The translations under genes were made by a program, and so were the position numbers. From a virus, in IMG/VR virus record IMGVR_UViG_3300021403_000022, positions 1-44,642 of that record: DNA of 44,642 nt. One strand, given 5' to 3'. This document shows positions 1 through 5,802 of this stretch, in pieces; within the stretch, counting starts at the first letter, position 1, and each line of letters opens with the position of its first letter. Under the pieces are notes generated by a model. It saw only the letters and a list, made by a program, of their open reading frames with translations. It did not search any database and was not told the DNA's origin.

Positions 1-36
1 CTGGACGACCTGCGAGCCAAAGCCCACCTCAACTGA
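1..36 (+). CDS. 3' end of an unidentified gene
   Basis: Eleven codons (ending ...KAHLN) and a TGA are open from the first base in frame 1. The next gene starts 10 nt later, as is usual for tightly packed genes in this window. Too little remains to assign a product. Confidence 0.6.
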   Translation: MDDLRAKAHLN

Positions 37-46
37 GGACACGACA

Positions 47-244
47 ATGACCTGCTCGCGTTGTAACGACACCGGCATCGAACCGGGCACCATCGTCATC
101 TCGCCAGGCAGCGGATCGGGCTTCAACTCGCTCGACCCAGACCCGCTGGATCGAGGCAGCTACGTCCCGTGCAAAGAATGCGGCGACCGTCTCGGCAACG
201 GCGCTCGGGGACAAGAAACAACTTCCGTCCCACCTGCGGGGTAG
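47..244 (+). CDS. small zinc-ribbon protein, unknown function
   Basis: A 65-residue protein with a CSRC motif at residues 3-6 and a CKEC motif near residue 43, the spacing of a four-cysteine zinc ribbon. The first motif is followed by NDTG, reminiscent of DnaJ-type zinc modules. The linker is rich in Gly, Ser, Asp and Pro. The start is the ATG 10 nt after the preceding stop, with only a weak TGAGGA purine stretch upstream. High third-position GC supports coding. The partner or nucleic acid target is unknown. It is the first of many CxxC micro-proteins in the window. Confidence 0.65.
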   Translation: MTCSRCNDTGIEPGTIVISPGSGSGFNSLDPDPLDRGSYVPCKECGDRLGNGARGQETTSVPPAG

Positions 245-318
245 CCAGTCATGCCTGCGACCAATGGGCACAGCGTGGATCGACGGAGCGGCCACCGGCC
301 CGCACGGAATGGCCGCAC

Positions 319-444
319 ATGAGCGACCACCAGCTCGTCCGGATCAAACGCGACTGGGTACCCGACTGGTTGTGGCGCACATTCTGCGTTGGGAACCTCG
401 CGACGTTCACCCCGTTCCGGGAGATCCTGACCCGACGGCCATGA
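319..444 (+). CDS. 41-residue hypothetical protein
   Basis: A short basic and aromatic protein (MSDHQLVRIKRDWVPDWLWR at the N-terminus) of unknown function. Third codon positions are strongly G/C. Its TGA overlaps the next ATG as ATGA at 441-444, the coupling used throughout the window, which supports translation of this frame. A still shorter frame at 251-322 also ends in ATGA overlap with this start, but I do not consider it safe to call. Confidence 0.55.
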   Translation: MSDHQLVRIKRDWVPDWLWRTFCVGNLATFTPFREILTRRP

Positions 445-599
445 GCGAAACGGACGTTCGTTCCCTGACCTTGGCTATCGGAGCGGTCGCGCTCGCGTGC
501 GTAAGCATCGCGTACGCCATCATCGGATCGCCTCGGGACGCTCGTGTGATGGCGCTGCTGGCGGTCGCTGCGCTGCTTGGATCGGAGCTGATCCTGTGA
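441..599 (+). CDS. small two-TM membrane protein
   Basis: A 52-residue protein with two hydrophobic segments, about residues 8-26 (LTLAIGAVALACVSIAYAII) and 33-51, separated by a short GSPRDAR loop. It is predicted to sit in the cytoplasmic membrane. The ATG overlaps the preceding stop by 4 nt and the stop overlaps the next GTG, so translation is probably coupled. No family was recognised. A holin-like role is possible by size and topology alone, but the clear endolysin lies 11 kb away. Confidence 0.6.
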   Translation: MSETDVRSLTLAIGAVALACVSIAYAIIGSPRDARVMALLAVAALLGSELIL

Positions 600-829
600 G
601 CGCCACCCGCGACCCAACCAGACCACCACCACCCAACGACCCCGGTGGTGACGACGGCGACGGATGCTGCTGGGGAGGGAAACACCTCCCGGTGATCGTC
701 TACAGCCGCCGGGCTCGCGACCTGTTTCGCCGCCGGTTCTGGTTGCTGTGCTGGGAGTGCGACTTCGAGCGTGGGCCGTTCGAGATCATCGCGATGGCCG
801 AGCTGGAACGCGACATCATTGAGCGATGA
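596..829 (+). CDS. 77-residue hypothetical protein, Cys-containing
   Basis: Starts at the GTG that overlaps the preceding TGA (GTGA). The N-terminus is a Pro/Asp/Gly-rich tail, followed by GCCWGGKHLPVIVYSRRARDLFRRRFWLLCWECDFERGPF split over residues 22-62. The Cys pair near 23-24 and the CWEC motif near residue 51 could together bind a metal. The C-terminal MAELERDIIER looks helical. Function unknown; it belongs to a coupled run from 319 to 903. Confidence 0.6.
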   Translation: MSATRDPTRPPPPNDPGGDDGDGCCWGGKHLPVIVYSRRARDLFRRRFWLLCWECDFERGPFEIIAMAELERDIIER

Positions 830-903
830 ACTGGCAGGAAGCTGTGTTTCTCGTGATCCTCCTCGGCGCGGTCGCGCTTGTCGTGATCGGGTCGAGACAC
901 TGA
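826..903 (+). CDS. 25-residue single-TM micro-protein
   Basis: A very short frame whose ATG overlaps the previous TGA. It encodes MNWQEAVFLVILLGAVALVV followed by a short polar tail (IGSRH). Residues 6-22 form one transmembrane helix. It resembles the very small membrane peptides common in phage early regions. The hydrophobic composition with GC-rich third positions makes it more likely real than random, but no function can be given. Confidence 0.5.
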   Translation: MNWQEAVFLVILLGAVALVVIGSRH

Positions 904-927
904 ACGCCGGACCGCGTCAGACAATGA

Positions 928-1098
928 GCCATCGAACCGCCAGACCCGATCCAAACGGTCGCGAAACAGATCGAGGATCTTCAGCTCGCCCGCGCAGGGA
1001 TCGTGGCTGTGCGCGCCGGGGAGATCGCCGGGCTGATCACCAAAGCGCTGGCTGAGCCATGTCCGACAGCCACTGCTCCGCGTGCAACACCCTGCTGA
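928..1098 (+). CDS. coding-looking frame without a standard start
   Basis: After a TGA at 925-927 this frame stays open for 57 codons with strongly coding third positions and a sensible helix-rich product (IQTVAKQIEDLQLARAGIVA in the middle). It has no ATG or GTG near its beginning: the candidate is ATC at 931, and an ATG in another frame lies at 924. Either a rare start codon is used, a base has been lost or gained around 924-931, or translation begins at a GTG about 24 codons in. It overlaps the next gene by 40 nt. Function unknown. Confidence 0.3.
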   Translation, partial: AIEPPDPIQTVAKQIEDLQLARAGIVAVRAGEIAGLITKALAEPCPTATAPRATPC

Positions 1099-1313
1099 TC
1101 TGGGCGATCACACCCGCCGGGAAGCGAGCGCCGATCACCGCAGCGACCCATGAGAACGGGAACGTGCTGATCCTCCAACCGCGCGGGCTGGGGCAGTCGT
1201 TGGCGATCACCCTGTCCGGCGACAGTCTCGAACTGGCGCGCAAGCACGCGCTTCCCCTGCATCTCAGCCACTTTGCGGATTGTCCGAACCGTGAGGACTT
1301 CAAGACCGGTTGA
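1059..1313 (+). CDS. small zinc-binding protein, unknown function
   Basis: An 84-residue protein with CSAC at residues 6-9 (after SDSH) and a C-terminal CPNR motif, a possible zinc site. The middle has a beta-like pattern (GNVLILQPRGLGQSLAITLS). The start ATG lies shortly after the GCTGAGCC context. No SD of note was seen. No family recognised; its neighbours are also small unknown proteins. Confidence 0.6.
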   Translation: MSDSHCSACNTLLIWAITPAGKRAPITAATHENGNVLILQPRGLGQSLAITLSGDSLELARKHALPLHLSHFADCPNREDFKTG

Positions 1314-1341
1314 GCGTGGCGTTAGGTCAAGGACTGTACTT

Positions 1342-1377
1342 TTGTGCTGTCCGGCCGGTTGGGTATCCACTCCGATC
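1342..1377 (+). promoter_or_regulatory. putative promoter for a leaderless transcript
   Basis: A TTGTGC -35-like element at 1342-1347 and a TATCCA -10-like hexamer at 1364-1369 are 16 nt apart. The hexamer ends 8 nt before the ATG at 1378 and no Shine-Dalgarno sequence is present, so transcription could start at or next to the start codon. It is the weakest member of this class in the window. Confidence 0.35.
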
Positions 1378-1581
1378 ATGGAGTCCTTCACCGACATAGC
1401 TGTGCGCATGGCGCACCGCATCGCCCGCGAGCGTGGTTGCGAGCTGGCTGGCTTCTCTCTCAACGACGTGGAGATCGACCACGACGAGCACGGCAACGAG
1501 GTCGTGCACGTCGTCGCAACGATCCAGATAGCCCCGGCGCAAATCCCGGACGAGATCCCGTTCCAACTGGACCCCGCATGA
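1378..1581 (+). CDS. 67-residue hypothetical protein
   Basis: An acidic small protein with an N-terminal helix (MESFTDIAVRMAHRIARERG) and then a beta-hairpin-like segment DEHGNEVVHVVATIQIAPAQ. Upstream in-frame codons exist, but the ATG at 1378 lies just behind a possible -10 box and begins the region with coding third-position bias. The stop overlaps the next ATG (ATGA). Function unknown. Confidence 0.6.
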   Translation: MESFTDIAVRMAHRIARERGCELAGFSLNDVEIDHDEHGNEVVHVVATIQIAPAQIPDEIPFQLDPA

Positions 1582-1775
1582 ACCCGAATCTCGACACGTG
1601 CGTCAAACACCTCGACGGGCTCGACTGCCCTGTGCACGGCCCTGCGCGAAAGAAGGCCCCTTTTGAACCTGCCATCCACCAAGACCGTGTGGTCGATACG
1701 TCCGTGCTCCGTGTGCGGCAAGGGCGTGAAGTGCGAACCGGGTTACCCAATGGAGATCCGGGTCGTGTGCGCTGA
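1578..1775 (+). CDS. Cys/His small protein, probably frame-shifted at its 3' half
   Basis: Begins by ATGA overlap with the preceding gene and encodes 28 convincing residues with a C-x2-H-x5-C-x2-H pattern (CVKHLDGLDCPVH). After the run CCCCTTTT at 1657-1664 this frame loses coding character (arginine-rich, low GC3), while the +1 frame becomes a good zinc-ribbon gene (1663-1836). Either two genes overlap here, or a one-base shift at the homopolymer run joins them into one Cys-rich protein. I list the open frame as it stands. Confidence 0.45.
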   Translation: MNPNLDTCVKHLDGLDCPVHGPARKKAPFEPAIHQDRVVDTSVLRVRQGREVRTGLPNGDPGRVR

Positions 1776-1836
1776 TTGCATCGCCCACCCGCCAGATCCT
1801 GACGTTTGGACCGCCTGTTCGCCTACGACCGTATGA
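1663..1836 (+). CDS. zinc-ribbon protein with TTG start
   Basis: 57 residues with CSVC near residue 14 and CADC near residue 35, a four-Cys zinc ribbon. The TTG start is preceded by AGAAGG seven nt upstream, and the TGA overlaps the next ATG in the standard ATGA manner, so the frame is well supported at its 3' end. The 5' end may instead be joined to the frame starting at 1578 by a +1 shift at CCCCTTTT. Function unknown. Confidence 0.5.
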   Translation: MNLPSTKTVWSIRPCSVCGKGVKCEPGYPMEIRVVCADCIAHPPDPDVWTACSPTTV

Positions 1837-2033
1837 CCGACCTCACCCTGTCCCTCAAAACGCTGGGTCTGTTCGCTCCCGACGGCCTGGAGTGCGCCGA
1901 GGGCGGCACCCACGCGATCCTCGAACCCGAGCTGCAAGTCGCGGTCGCGGACGCGCACGCTGACGGGATGGCTGACGTGCGCTGCCAAAAATGCGGACAG
2001 CCGGTGGACCTGCGCCTGTTGAGCCAGCTCTAA
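1833..2033 (+). CDS. small protein with C-terminal CxxC
   Basis: 66 residues. The N-terminus LTLSLKTLGLFAPDGLEC is followed by an acidic alanine-rich segment and a CQKCGQPVDLRLL zinc-knuckle-like end. The start overlaps the previous stop by 4 nt. It is the last gene before the 1 kb regulatory region, so the operon from 1378 probably ends here. No family recognised. Confidence 0.6.
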   Translation: MTDLTLSLKTLGLFAPDGLECAEGGTHAILEPELQVAVADAHADGMADVRCQKCGQPVDLRLLSQL

Positions 2034-2339
2034 ACGTTCGCTGAAGCCTTGCGCGCCGGGCTCGCGACCCGCACCATGCTGGTGGGGTGTCGGCGATTCC
2101 GTGAAACCCGGCTGGTCGCTCCGACTGCCGACGCCCCATCTCTCCCTCTCAGCACTGGTGGGCGTGGTGGGTGTCGGCTCCGGTGGTCCCCCGGCCAACA
2201 GCCGACACCTGCCGCCTACTAGCTCGTGTTGTGCGCTACGCTGTGGTTGCGCTGTTCGCAGCGGACAGTTTCCCTCCAGCGTTCCCCAACCCCTGGTGGT
2301 TGAGGCAAGCTGGGTACTGGGCCTGCTCGGGCGGCGCAT
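2034..2339 (+). other. 306-nt stretch without a convincing gene
   Basis: Several open frames cross this stretch but none has coding bias throughout. A sequence at about 2219-2242 (TAGCTCGTGTTGTGCGCTAC followed by GCT) strongly resembles the extended -10 promoters found before 10615 and 17286, yet it has no gene with an SD behind it. It faces the 3' end of the - strand gene at 2340, so it may drive an antisense or untranslated RNA, or be a decayed cassette. Confidence 0.35.
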
Positions 2340-2609
2340 CTATCTGCCGATCACCTCGTAGCGCGCGGTGCGCATCTCCCTGACACCAAGCTGATCGTCG
2401 CGGCGCATGCGGATACGTGGGGTGGTTCCTCCGACGCCGTAGATCATTGGTGGGGTGCAGGACATGGCCTGGAAGCGTCTGGGAGCGAATCTGACGGGCT
2501 GGAAGCACCTGGGTAGGTGGAGGTCCTTCATCTCGACGCAGGCGAGCACAGGTTCGATCTGACGTTGGGTGCGTGGCGCACGGTTTCTGATCACAACTTG
2601 GTAGCTCAT
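2340..2609 (-). CDS. 89-residue minus-strand protein, possible regulator
   Basis: One of only two - strand genes I trust. The frame has high third-position GC along its length and encodes a basic protein (MSYQVVIRNRAPRTQRQIEP at the start, GVGGTTPRIRMRRDDQLG near the end). I recognise no DNA-binding motif. Upstream on the same strand a perfect TTGACA -35 (complement of 2641-2646) and a TTCTAA -10-like hexamer (complement of 2616-2621) lie 19 nt apart, the latter ending 6 nt before the ATG, which suggests a leaderless transcript. Its position beside strong inverted repeats, opposed to all neighbouring genes, would suit a repressor or control protein, but that is inference. Confidence 0.5.
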   Translation of the reverse strand: MSYQVVIRNRAPRTQRQIEPVLACVEMKDLHLPRCFQPVRFAPRRFQAMSCTPPMIYGVGGTTPRIRMRRDDQLGVREMRTARYEVIGR

Positions 2610-2615
2610 GTTGTG

Positions 2616-2646
2616 TTAGAAGGAGCGTTGCTGCCGGGAATGTCAA
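2616..2646 (-). promoter_or_regulatory. minus-strand promoter with consensus -35
   Basis: Read on the - strand: TTGACA, 19 nt spacer, TTCTAA, 6 nt, then the ATG of the 2340-2609 gene. The -35 matches the bacterial housekeeping consensus exactly; the spacer is longer than ideal. No SD lies between promoter and start codon. Confidence 0.45.
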
Positions 2647-2697
2647 ACCACGCGAAAGTTGTCGTTCTGCCGAACGTTGGTTGATCGGGGGCACGCG

Positions 2698-2734
2698 GCT
2701 GCTCGACGCGCTTCCCTGAGGTGCGTCGAGCAGC
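2698..2734. terminator. 12-bp perfect hairpin, terminator or operator
   Basis: GCTGCTCGACGC at 2698-2709 pairs perfectly with GCGTCGAGCAGC at 2723-2734 around a 13-nt loop. There is no T tract on either side, so intrinsic termination is uncertain. Stems of this kind without U tracts are common at actinobacterial transcript ends. Confidence 0.5.
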
Positions 2735-2760
2735 AGCACCAACCTAGCCCTTACTCGCGC

Positions 2761-2799
2761 TTACGAAACCCCGAGAATCCGCCGGTTTCGTAACGGCGG
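2761..2799. promoter_or_regulatory. overlapping, mutually exclusive inverted repeats
   Basis: TTACGAAACC (2761-2770) and GGTTTCGTAA (2784-2793) form a perfect 10-bp inverted repeat with a 13-nt spacer. A second stem, CCGCCG with CGGCGG ending at 2799, uses bases of the first arm and its flank, so both cannot form together. As DNA it could be an operator for a dimeric regulator; as RNA it could act as a switch. Confidence 0.45.
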
Positions 2800-3018
2800 A
2801 TAGGCGCTGTATGCCTGAATGCCATACACGCATATAGGCGCGTGAACAGAAGCCCCGGCCGATGTCGCAAAAGCAAAGACCGAGGCTTCCGCCCACTCGA
2901 TAGTTGGCAACCGCTGCGCGGGGGGCGTCAGAAGGTCGCCATCCGGCAGTCCCGTAGCAGCCGGGGTAGTGGCCGCAACCGCCGGAACGCGGAACTTAGC
3001 ACACAACAGACGCGATGG

Positions 3019-3048
3019 TATAGGCTGAGGATGCAACCGACCGAGGAG
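3019..3048 (+). promoter_or_regulatory. promoter plus CGACCGAGGAG ribosome-binding cassette
   Basis: A TATAGGCT -10 region at 3019-3026, with a possible TTAGCA -35 seventeen nt upstream, is followed by the 11-mer CGACCGAGGAG at 3038-3048, 8 nt before the GTG at 3057. It is the first complete copy of the recurrent module described for 28394-28436. Confidence 0.6.
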
Positions 3049-3056
3049 GACACGAC

Positions 3057-3377
3057 GTGAGCCGAATCATCCTGAGCAGATACCCAACCGGGCAGGAACA
3101 CTTCGTCGTGGGCTGGGACCACCCATGCCACGGAGCGTTCTGGACCGAGTTCAACGAGGAGCCCGCGTTCGGACCACCCGACGACGAATGGAAAGAAGTC
3201 CTCCGTGAAGCAGGGTTCTACCGAGGCATCCCGTTGGAGAGCTTCCGCGACACGCTGCCGGAGGACCTTGAACCGCTCGTGACCGACGAGGTGATGAACC
3301 TCCTCGCCAAGCACGCCGCCGACCCTGACTCCGGAACACGCGGCGCTATCGACCTCGCTGCGCTGCGCGATGCCTGA
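3057..3377 (+). CDS. 106-residue hypothetical protein
   Basis: The GTG start is fixed by the promoter/SD cassette directly upstream. The protein is acidic with aromatic patches (HFVVGWDHPCHGAFWTEFNE) and a helical C-terminal half (LVTDEVMNLLAKHAAD). It is the first gene of a long coupled operon reaching at least 5754: its TGA overlaps the next ATG by 8 nt. No family recognised. Confidence 0.65.
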   Translation: MSRIILSRYPTGQEHFVVGWDHPCHGAFWTEFNEEPAFGPPDDEWKEVLREAGFYRGIPLESFRDTLPEDLEPLVTDEVMNLLAKHAADPDSGTRGAIDLAALRDA

Positions 3378-3573
3378 GACGACCCGACCGTTGGGAGCTA
3401 ACCATGCGCTGCTGTGCGGCATGGTCGCCGGGGCGCTCGCTTGCGTTGAGAGTGACAACTTCGAGGTCACGTCGGAGGTGGATGGGAATGACTTCACCGG
3501 CCGCACGCTGATCACCAGACCGTCTGGCGTGTGGGCTGTCGAGGTTGTGCCTGTCAAGGTGAAAGAGCTGTGA
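3370..3573 (+). CDS. 67-residue hypothetical protein
   Basis: The ATG overlaps the preceding gene by 8 nt. The N-terminal half could form a helix (ANHALLCGMVAGALACVE); the C-terminal half looks like a small beta sheet (FEVTSEVDGNDFTGRTLITR). The stop is embedded in the next GTGA. Function unknown. Confidence 0.6.
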   Translation: MPETTRPLGANHALLCGMVAGALACVESDNFEVTSEVDGNDFTGRTLITRPSGVWAVEVVPVKVKEL

Positions 3574-3752
3574 GCCAAGCTCTCGATCTTGGCCGACGGT
3601 ACCTCGCTGACTTGTGGCTCAAAGCGACACCCACACGTGAACTGAAAGCGGAGCTGAGTGACTGCCGGAACAGCCCGACACTGATGGGTGAAGGTGCGGC
3701 CCGTTTGATCGCTGCTGAGCTAGACCGTCGGGAACGGGACAAGGGCAGATGA
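3570..3752 (+). CDS. 60-residue helical protein
   Basis: Starts at GTG overlapping the preceding TGA. It contains two likely helices, LGRRYLADLWLKATPTRELK and GEGAARLIAAELDRRERDKG, with a short DCRNSPT turn. It is strongly charged and probably cytoplasmic. Coupled by ATGA to the next gene. No family recognised. Confidence 0.6.
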   Translation: MSQALDLGRRYLADLWLKATPTRELKAELSDCRNSPTLMGEGAARLIAAELDRRERDKGR

Positions 3753-4102
3753 CCGGGATCAGCGGTCGCGTTGAGATCGTGCTGAACGAGCTGCATGTAG
3801 CTCGCCAGAAGATCGAGCGGCTGGAGGCCGAGATCGACCGGTTGAAGCGCGAGGGCACGCCTGGCGTGATGCACGAGGTGGACAAGGCGTTCTACGACCT
3901 GACCGTCACAGAGCGCGATCACGAGCGTCAGACGGTCGATGCGCTGAAGCAGGAGATCGCCCGACTGCGAGACGCGCTCGCCTACCTCGCCGATCCCGAA
4001 AGCTGGCAGGGCAACCCGGACGATCACGCATCTGTTCTGCTGGGGCACTTCACACCCTACGAGCTGGCTCGCGAGACACTCGGGCTGGAGCGCAGCGAAT
4101 GA
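3749..4102 (+). CDS. coiled-coil hypothetical protein
   Basis: 117 residues. Residues 5-37 (VEIVLNELHVARQKIERLEA and following) form a coiled coil with leucine/isoleucine heptads, and a second charged helix follows at about 65-85 (VDALKQEIARLRDALAYLAD). The C-terminus (HFTPYELARETLGLERSE) is also helical. Likely oligomeric and soluble. Both ends overlap neighbours by ATGA. Confidence 0.65.
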   Translation: MTGISGRVEIVLNELHVARQKIERLEAEIDRLKREGTPGVMHEVDKAFYDLTVTERDHERQTVDALKQEIARLRDALAYLADPESWQGNPDDHASVLLGHFTPYELARETLGLERSE

Positions 4103-4581
4103 CCGCGTACGCCACCACCTCCGTGCCCGTCGAGCGTTCGCAGACAGAGATCCGGACACTGTTGCAACGCTTCGGGGTGGAACGCCTCGCGTTCGGGGAG
4201 GAGCGCGACGGGAATAAGCAGCGGTGGGCAGCGGTCACGTTCCAAACCCGCGCGCTTGGAGTCCGGATGCGCGTCCCGTTGAAAGTGATCAACGAACACG
4301 ACGTGCGCGCCAAAGCAGTCCGGGCTCGCACCAAGGGAGTGGACCAGATCCGCAACGAGATGTACGCGCAGGAGGAACGCCGAATCTGGCGTGTGCTGGC
4401 CTGGAATCTCAAAGCGCGGCTCGTGGCCGTGGACGAGGGGCTGGAGAGCTTCGAGGAAGCGTTCCTGCCGCATCTGATCGACCCGCGCACGAACCGCACG
4501 ATCTATCAGCAGCTCGCTGATGACGGTCGCGTGGAGCTTCCGGGACCGCTGCTCGCGCTCCCGGCCGGTGCCGATGGTTGA
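4099..4581 (+). CDS. conserved phage protein of unknown function
   Basis: 160 residues. The N-terminus TSVPVERSQTEIRTLLQRFG followed by an alternating beta region (RWAAVTFQTRALGVRMRVPL) and a helical ERRIWRVLAWNLKARLVAV block resembles a family I have seen in many tailed phages, usually annotated as hypothetical. It is among the larger proteins of the operon. ATGA overlap upstream; its stop overlaps the next ATG by 8 nt. I cannot name its activity. Confidence 0.65.
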   Translation: MTAYATTSVPVERSQTEIRTLLQRFGVERLAFGEERDGNKQRWAAVTFQTRALGVRMRVPLKVINEHDVRAKAVRARTKGVDQIRNEMYAQEERRIWRVLAWNLKARLVAVDEGLESFEEAFLPHLIDPRTNRTIYQQLADDGRVELPGPLLALPAGADG

Positions 4582-4777
4582 CAACGCCTGGGAAGGCGTC
4601 CCACGTGCTGTCCTGGCCAGCCTTGAACGCGAGGCCGATGGACGCGAGATCGCCGGGATTGATCATCCGATGCCGAACGGGTGTTGGCGGTGTATCGGAT
4701 GTGGGCGGCTGCTCCCAAGGGATCGAGACTGGAATCAGTGCGTCGATTGCGACACGCGCGACCCTGAGGACTACTGA
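4574..4777 (+). CDS. zinc-ribbon protein
   Basis: 67 residues. CWRCIGC near residues 37-43 and CVDC near 56-59 make a treble-clef or zinc-ribbon pattern with extra Cys. The N-terminal half is helical (EGVPRAVLASLEREADGREI). The ATG overlaps the preceding stop in the ATGGTTGA arrangement. It is the first of four CxxC proteins within 1.2 kb (with 4782, 5189 and 5527). Confidence 0.65.
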   Translation: MVDNAWEGVPRAVLASLEREADGREIAGIDHPMPNGCWRCIGCGRLLPRDRDWNQCVDCDTRDPEDY

Positions 4778-4781
4778 GCTT

Positions 4782-4973
4782 ATGGAGAGCGACTGCGAGT
4801 TCGTGTACCGCAATAGTTGGGACGACCTTGCGGACATCAGGTCCGATCCGACCGACCGACCGTCGAGCGCTGGCGTCTGCCAGGTCTGCGGCAAGCATGC
4901 TCCGAAGCGCTATGGCGGCATGGGCCGCTATCTCGCCATGTGCATTGACTGCTGGGAGGCGGTCGATGCCTGA
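4782..4973 (+). CDS. zinc-ribbon protein
   Basis: 63 residues with CQVCGKHAPKRYGGMGRYLA at 33-52 and CIDC at 54-57, a compact zinc ribbon. The N-terminus is acidic. It starts 5 nt after the preceding stop and ends inside the next ATG. Function unknown; a role as a small nucleic-acid or protein-binding adaptor would fit the fold but is inference. Confidence 0.65.
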   Translation: MESDCEFVYRNSWDDLADIRSDPTDRPSSAGVCQVCGKHAPKRYGGMGRYLAMCIDCWEAVDA

Positions 4974-5196
4974 TTTGAGCGAGCTTGAACAGATGGCACG
5001 CGAGGTTGTGAGCGTCTACGAGGGTGTGACGATCACCGGCGACTGGCCGCAACTGTCGATCCCGATAGTCGCGCTGCGTGCCGCGCTGTGGCGCATCGAC
5101 GGGGTGATCCCACCGGACGAAGCTCGGCCGCTGCCTCAGCACGGTTCGCGTTGGTACACCGAGAGCCAGGACGAGGAGTGGTGGGGCGATGGCTGA
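4966..5196 (+). CDS. 76-residue hypothetical protein
   Basis: The ATG overlaps the previous gene by 8 nt. Helix-rich N-terminus (LSELEQMAREVVSVYEG) and middle (SIPIVALRAALWRIDGVIPP), then an acidic aromatic tail ending DEEWWGDG. Unlike its neighbours it lacks cysteines. Function unknown. Confidence 0.6.
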   Translation: MPDLSELEQMAREVVSVYEGVTITGDWPQLSIPIVALRAALWRIDGVIPPDEARPLPQHGSRWYTESQDEEWWGDG

Positions 5197-5362
5197 CGTG
5201 GGCCAAAGCGTGTGTTCTCTCTGCGACGACACGGGCGAGCTAGAGGAAGGCTGCTCCTGCTACCAGTGCGAATACGACGACAGCGCGCACCGCTACGTCT
5301 ACCCGTGCCCGGACTGCCACCCCGACGAATACGAAGCAGAACGAGGGCAGAGCGATGGGTGA
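5189..5362 (+). CDS. 57-residue multi-CxxC zinc protein
   Basis: This short frame carries CSLCDDTG (residues 9-16), CSCYQC (residues 23-28) and CPDC, like a miniature DnaJ-type cysteine-rich module. It overlaps its neighbours by 8 nt on both sides (ATGGCTGA and ATGGGTGA), which fixes the start. Probably zinc-binding; partner unknown. Confidence 0.65.
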   Translation: MADVGQSVCSLCDDTGELEEGCSCYQCEYDDSAHRYVYPCPDCHPDEYEAERGQSDG

Positions 5363-5534
5363 CGACGAGCGTGAGCTGCTCCGCAAGATCGAGGAGCGAC
5401 GCGGCGACCGCGAGTTCATGGCGCGTCTCCAACGGATCGTGGAGGAGCAGCAAGACGTGCTCGACTCGCTCGCGGTTGATCCCGACTCGACAATCTTCCC
5501 GATGCCGCAGATGGACGTGGGCGACGATGATTGA
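5355..5534 (+). CDS. 59-residue coiled-coil protein
   Basis: Highly charged and helical (MGDDERELLRKIEERRGDRE, then FMARLQRIVEEQQDVLDSLA), with an acidic C-terminus ending VGDDD. The 8-nt overlaps with both neighbours support the start. Function unknown; it could be an oligomerisation partner of the adjacent zinc proteins. Confidence 0.6.
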   Translation: MGDDERELLRKIEERRGDREFMARLQRIVEEQQDVLDSLAVDPDSTIFPMPQMDVGDDD

Positions 5535-5754
5535 CGTGTGCGAGCACTGCGGGTCTGACGCGCACGACGCGGACAACTGCACGGTCAAGGCCGCGACCAT
5601 GCGAATCCTCGCGGGCTACCGGCCACGAGGCGCGACCGTAGGGGTGGCGTGCCCGAACTGCCATGTTGACGGCATTTGGACGTGGCTTTACGACGCGAAC
5701 GGCAAGCAGTATTTGGGCTGCATGGACTGCGCAGCGCCGGAGCCTCACTCATGA
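5527..5754 (+). CDS. two-module zinc-binding protein
   Basis: 75 residues. The N-terminal CEHCGSDAHDADNC resembles a zinc knuckle, and the C-terminal CPNCHVDGIWTWLYDANGKQ followed by CMDC resembles a zinc ribbon. Together they could bind two zinc ions. It starts by ATGATTGA overlap with the preceding gene and is the last clearly coupled gene of the run that began at 3057. Confidence 0.65.
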   Translation: MIDVCEHCGSDAHDADNCTVKAATMRILAGYRPRGATVGVACPNCHVDGIWTWLYDANGKQYLGCMDCAAPEPHS

Positions 5755-5802
5755 TCGAGCGGTGTCAAGCTGATCCTTTCGATGCAGTCAGGAGCATCCC
5801 CC

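Larger units (their letters stand above)
2610..3018. other. non-coding control region with clustered inverted repeats
   Basis: About 400 nt without a believable gene between the divergent 2340-2609 and 3057 genes. It contains a 12-bp perfect hairpin (2698-2734), a 10-bp perfect inverted repeat (2761-2793) with an alternative overlapping stem, and smaller palindromes such as TGTATG/CATACA and CACGC/GCGTG down to about 2845. It is less GC-rich than its surroundings at 2743-2845. Operator, origin or termination functions are all possible; sequence alone does not decide. Confidence 0.5.

Noticed and set aside
2551-2575. AGGTTCGATCTGAC as a tRNA T-loop
   Set aside because: The flanking bases do not form a T-stem, and no acceptor or anticodon stem can be drawn around it.
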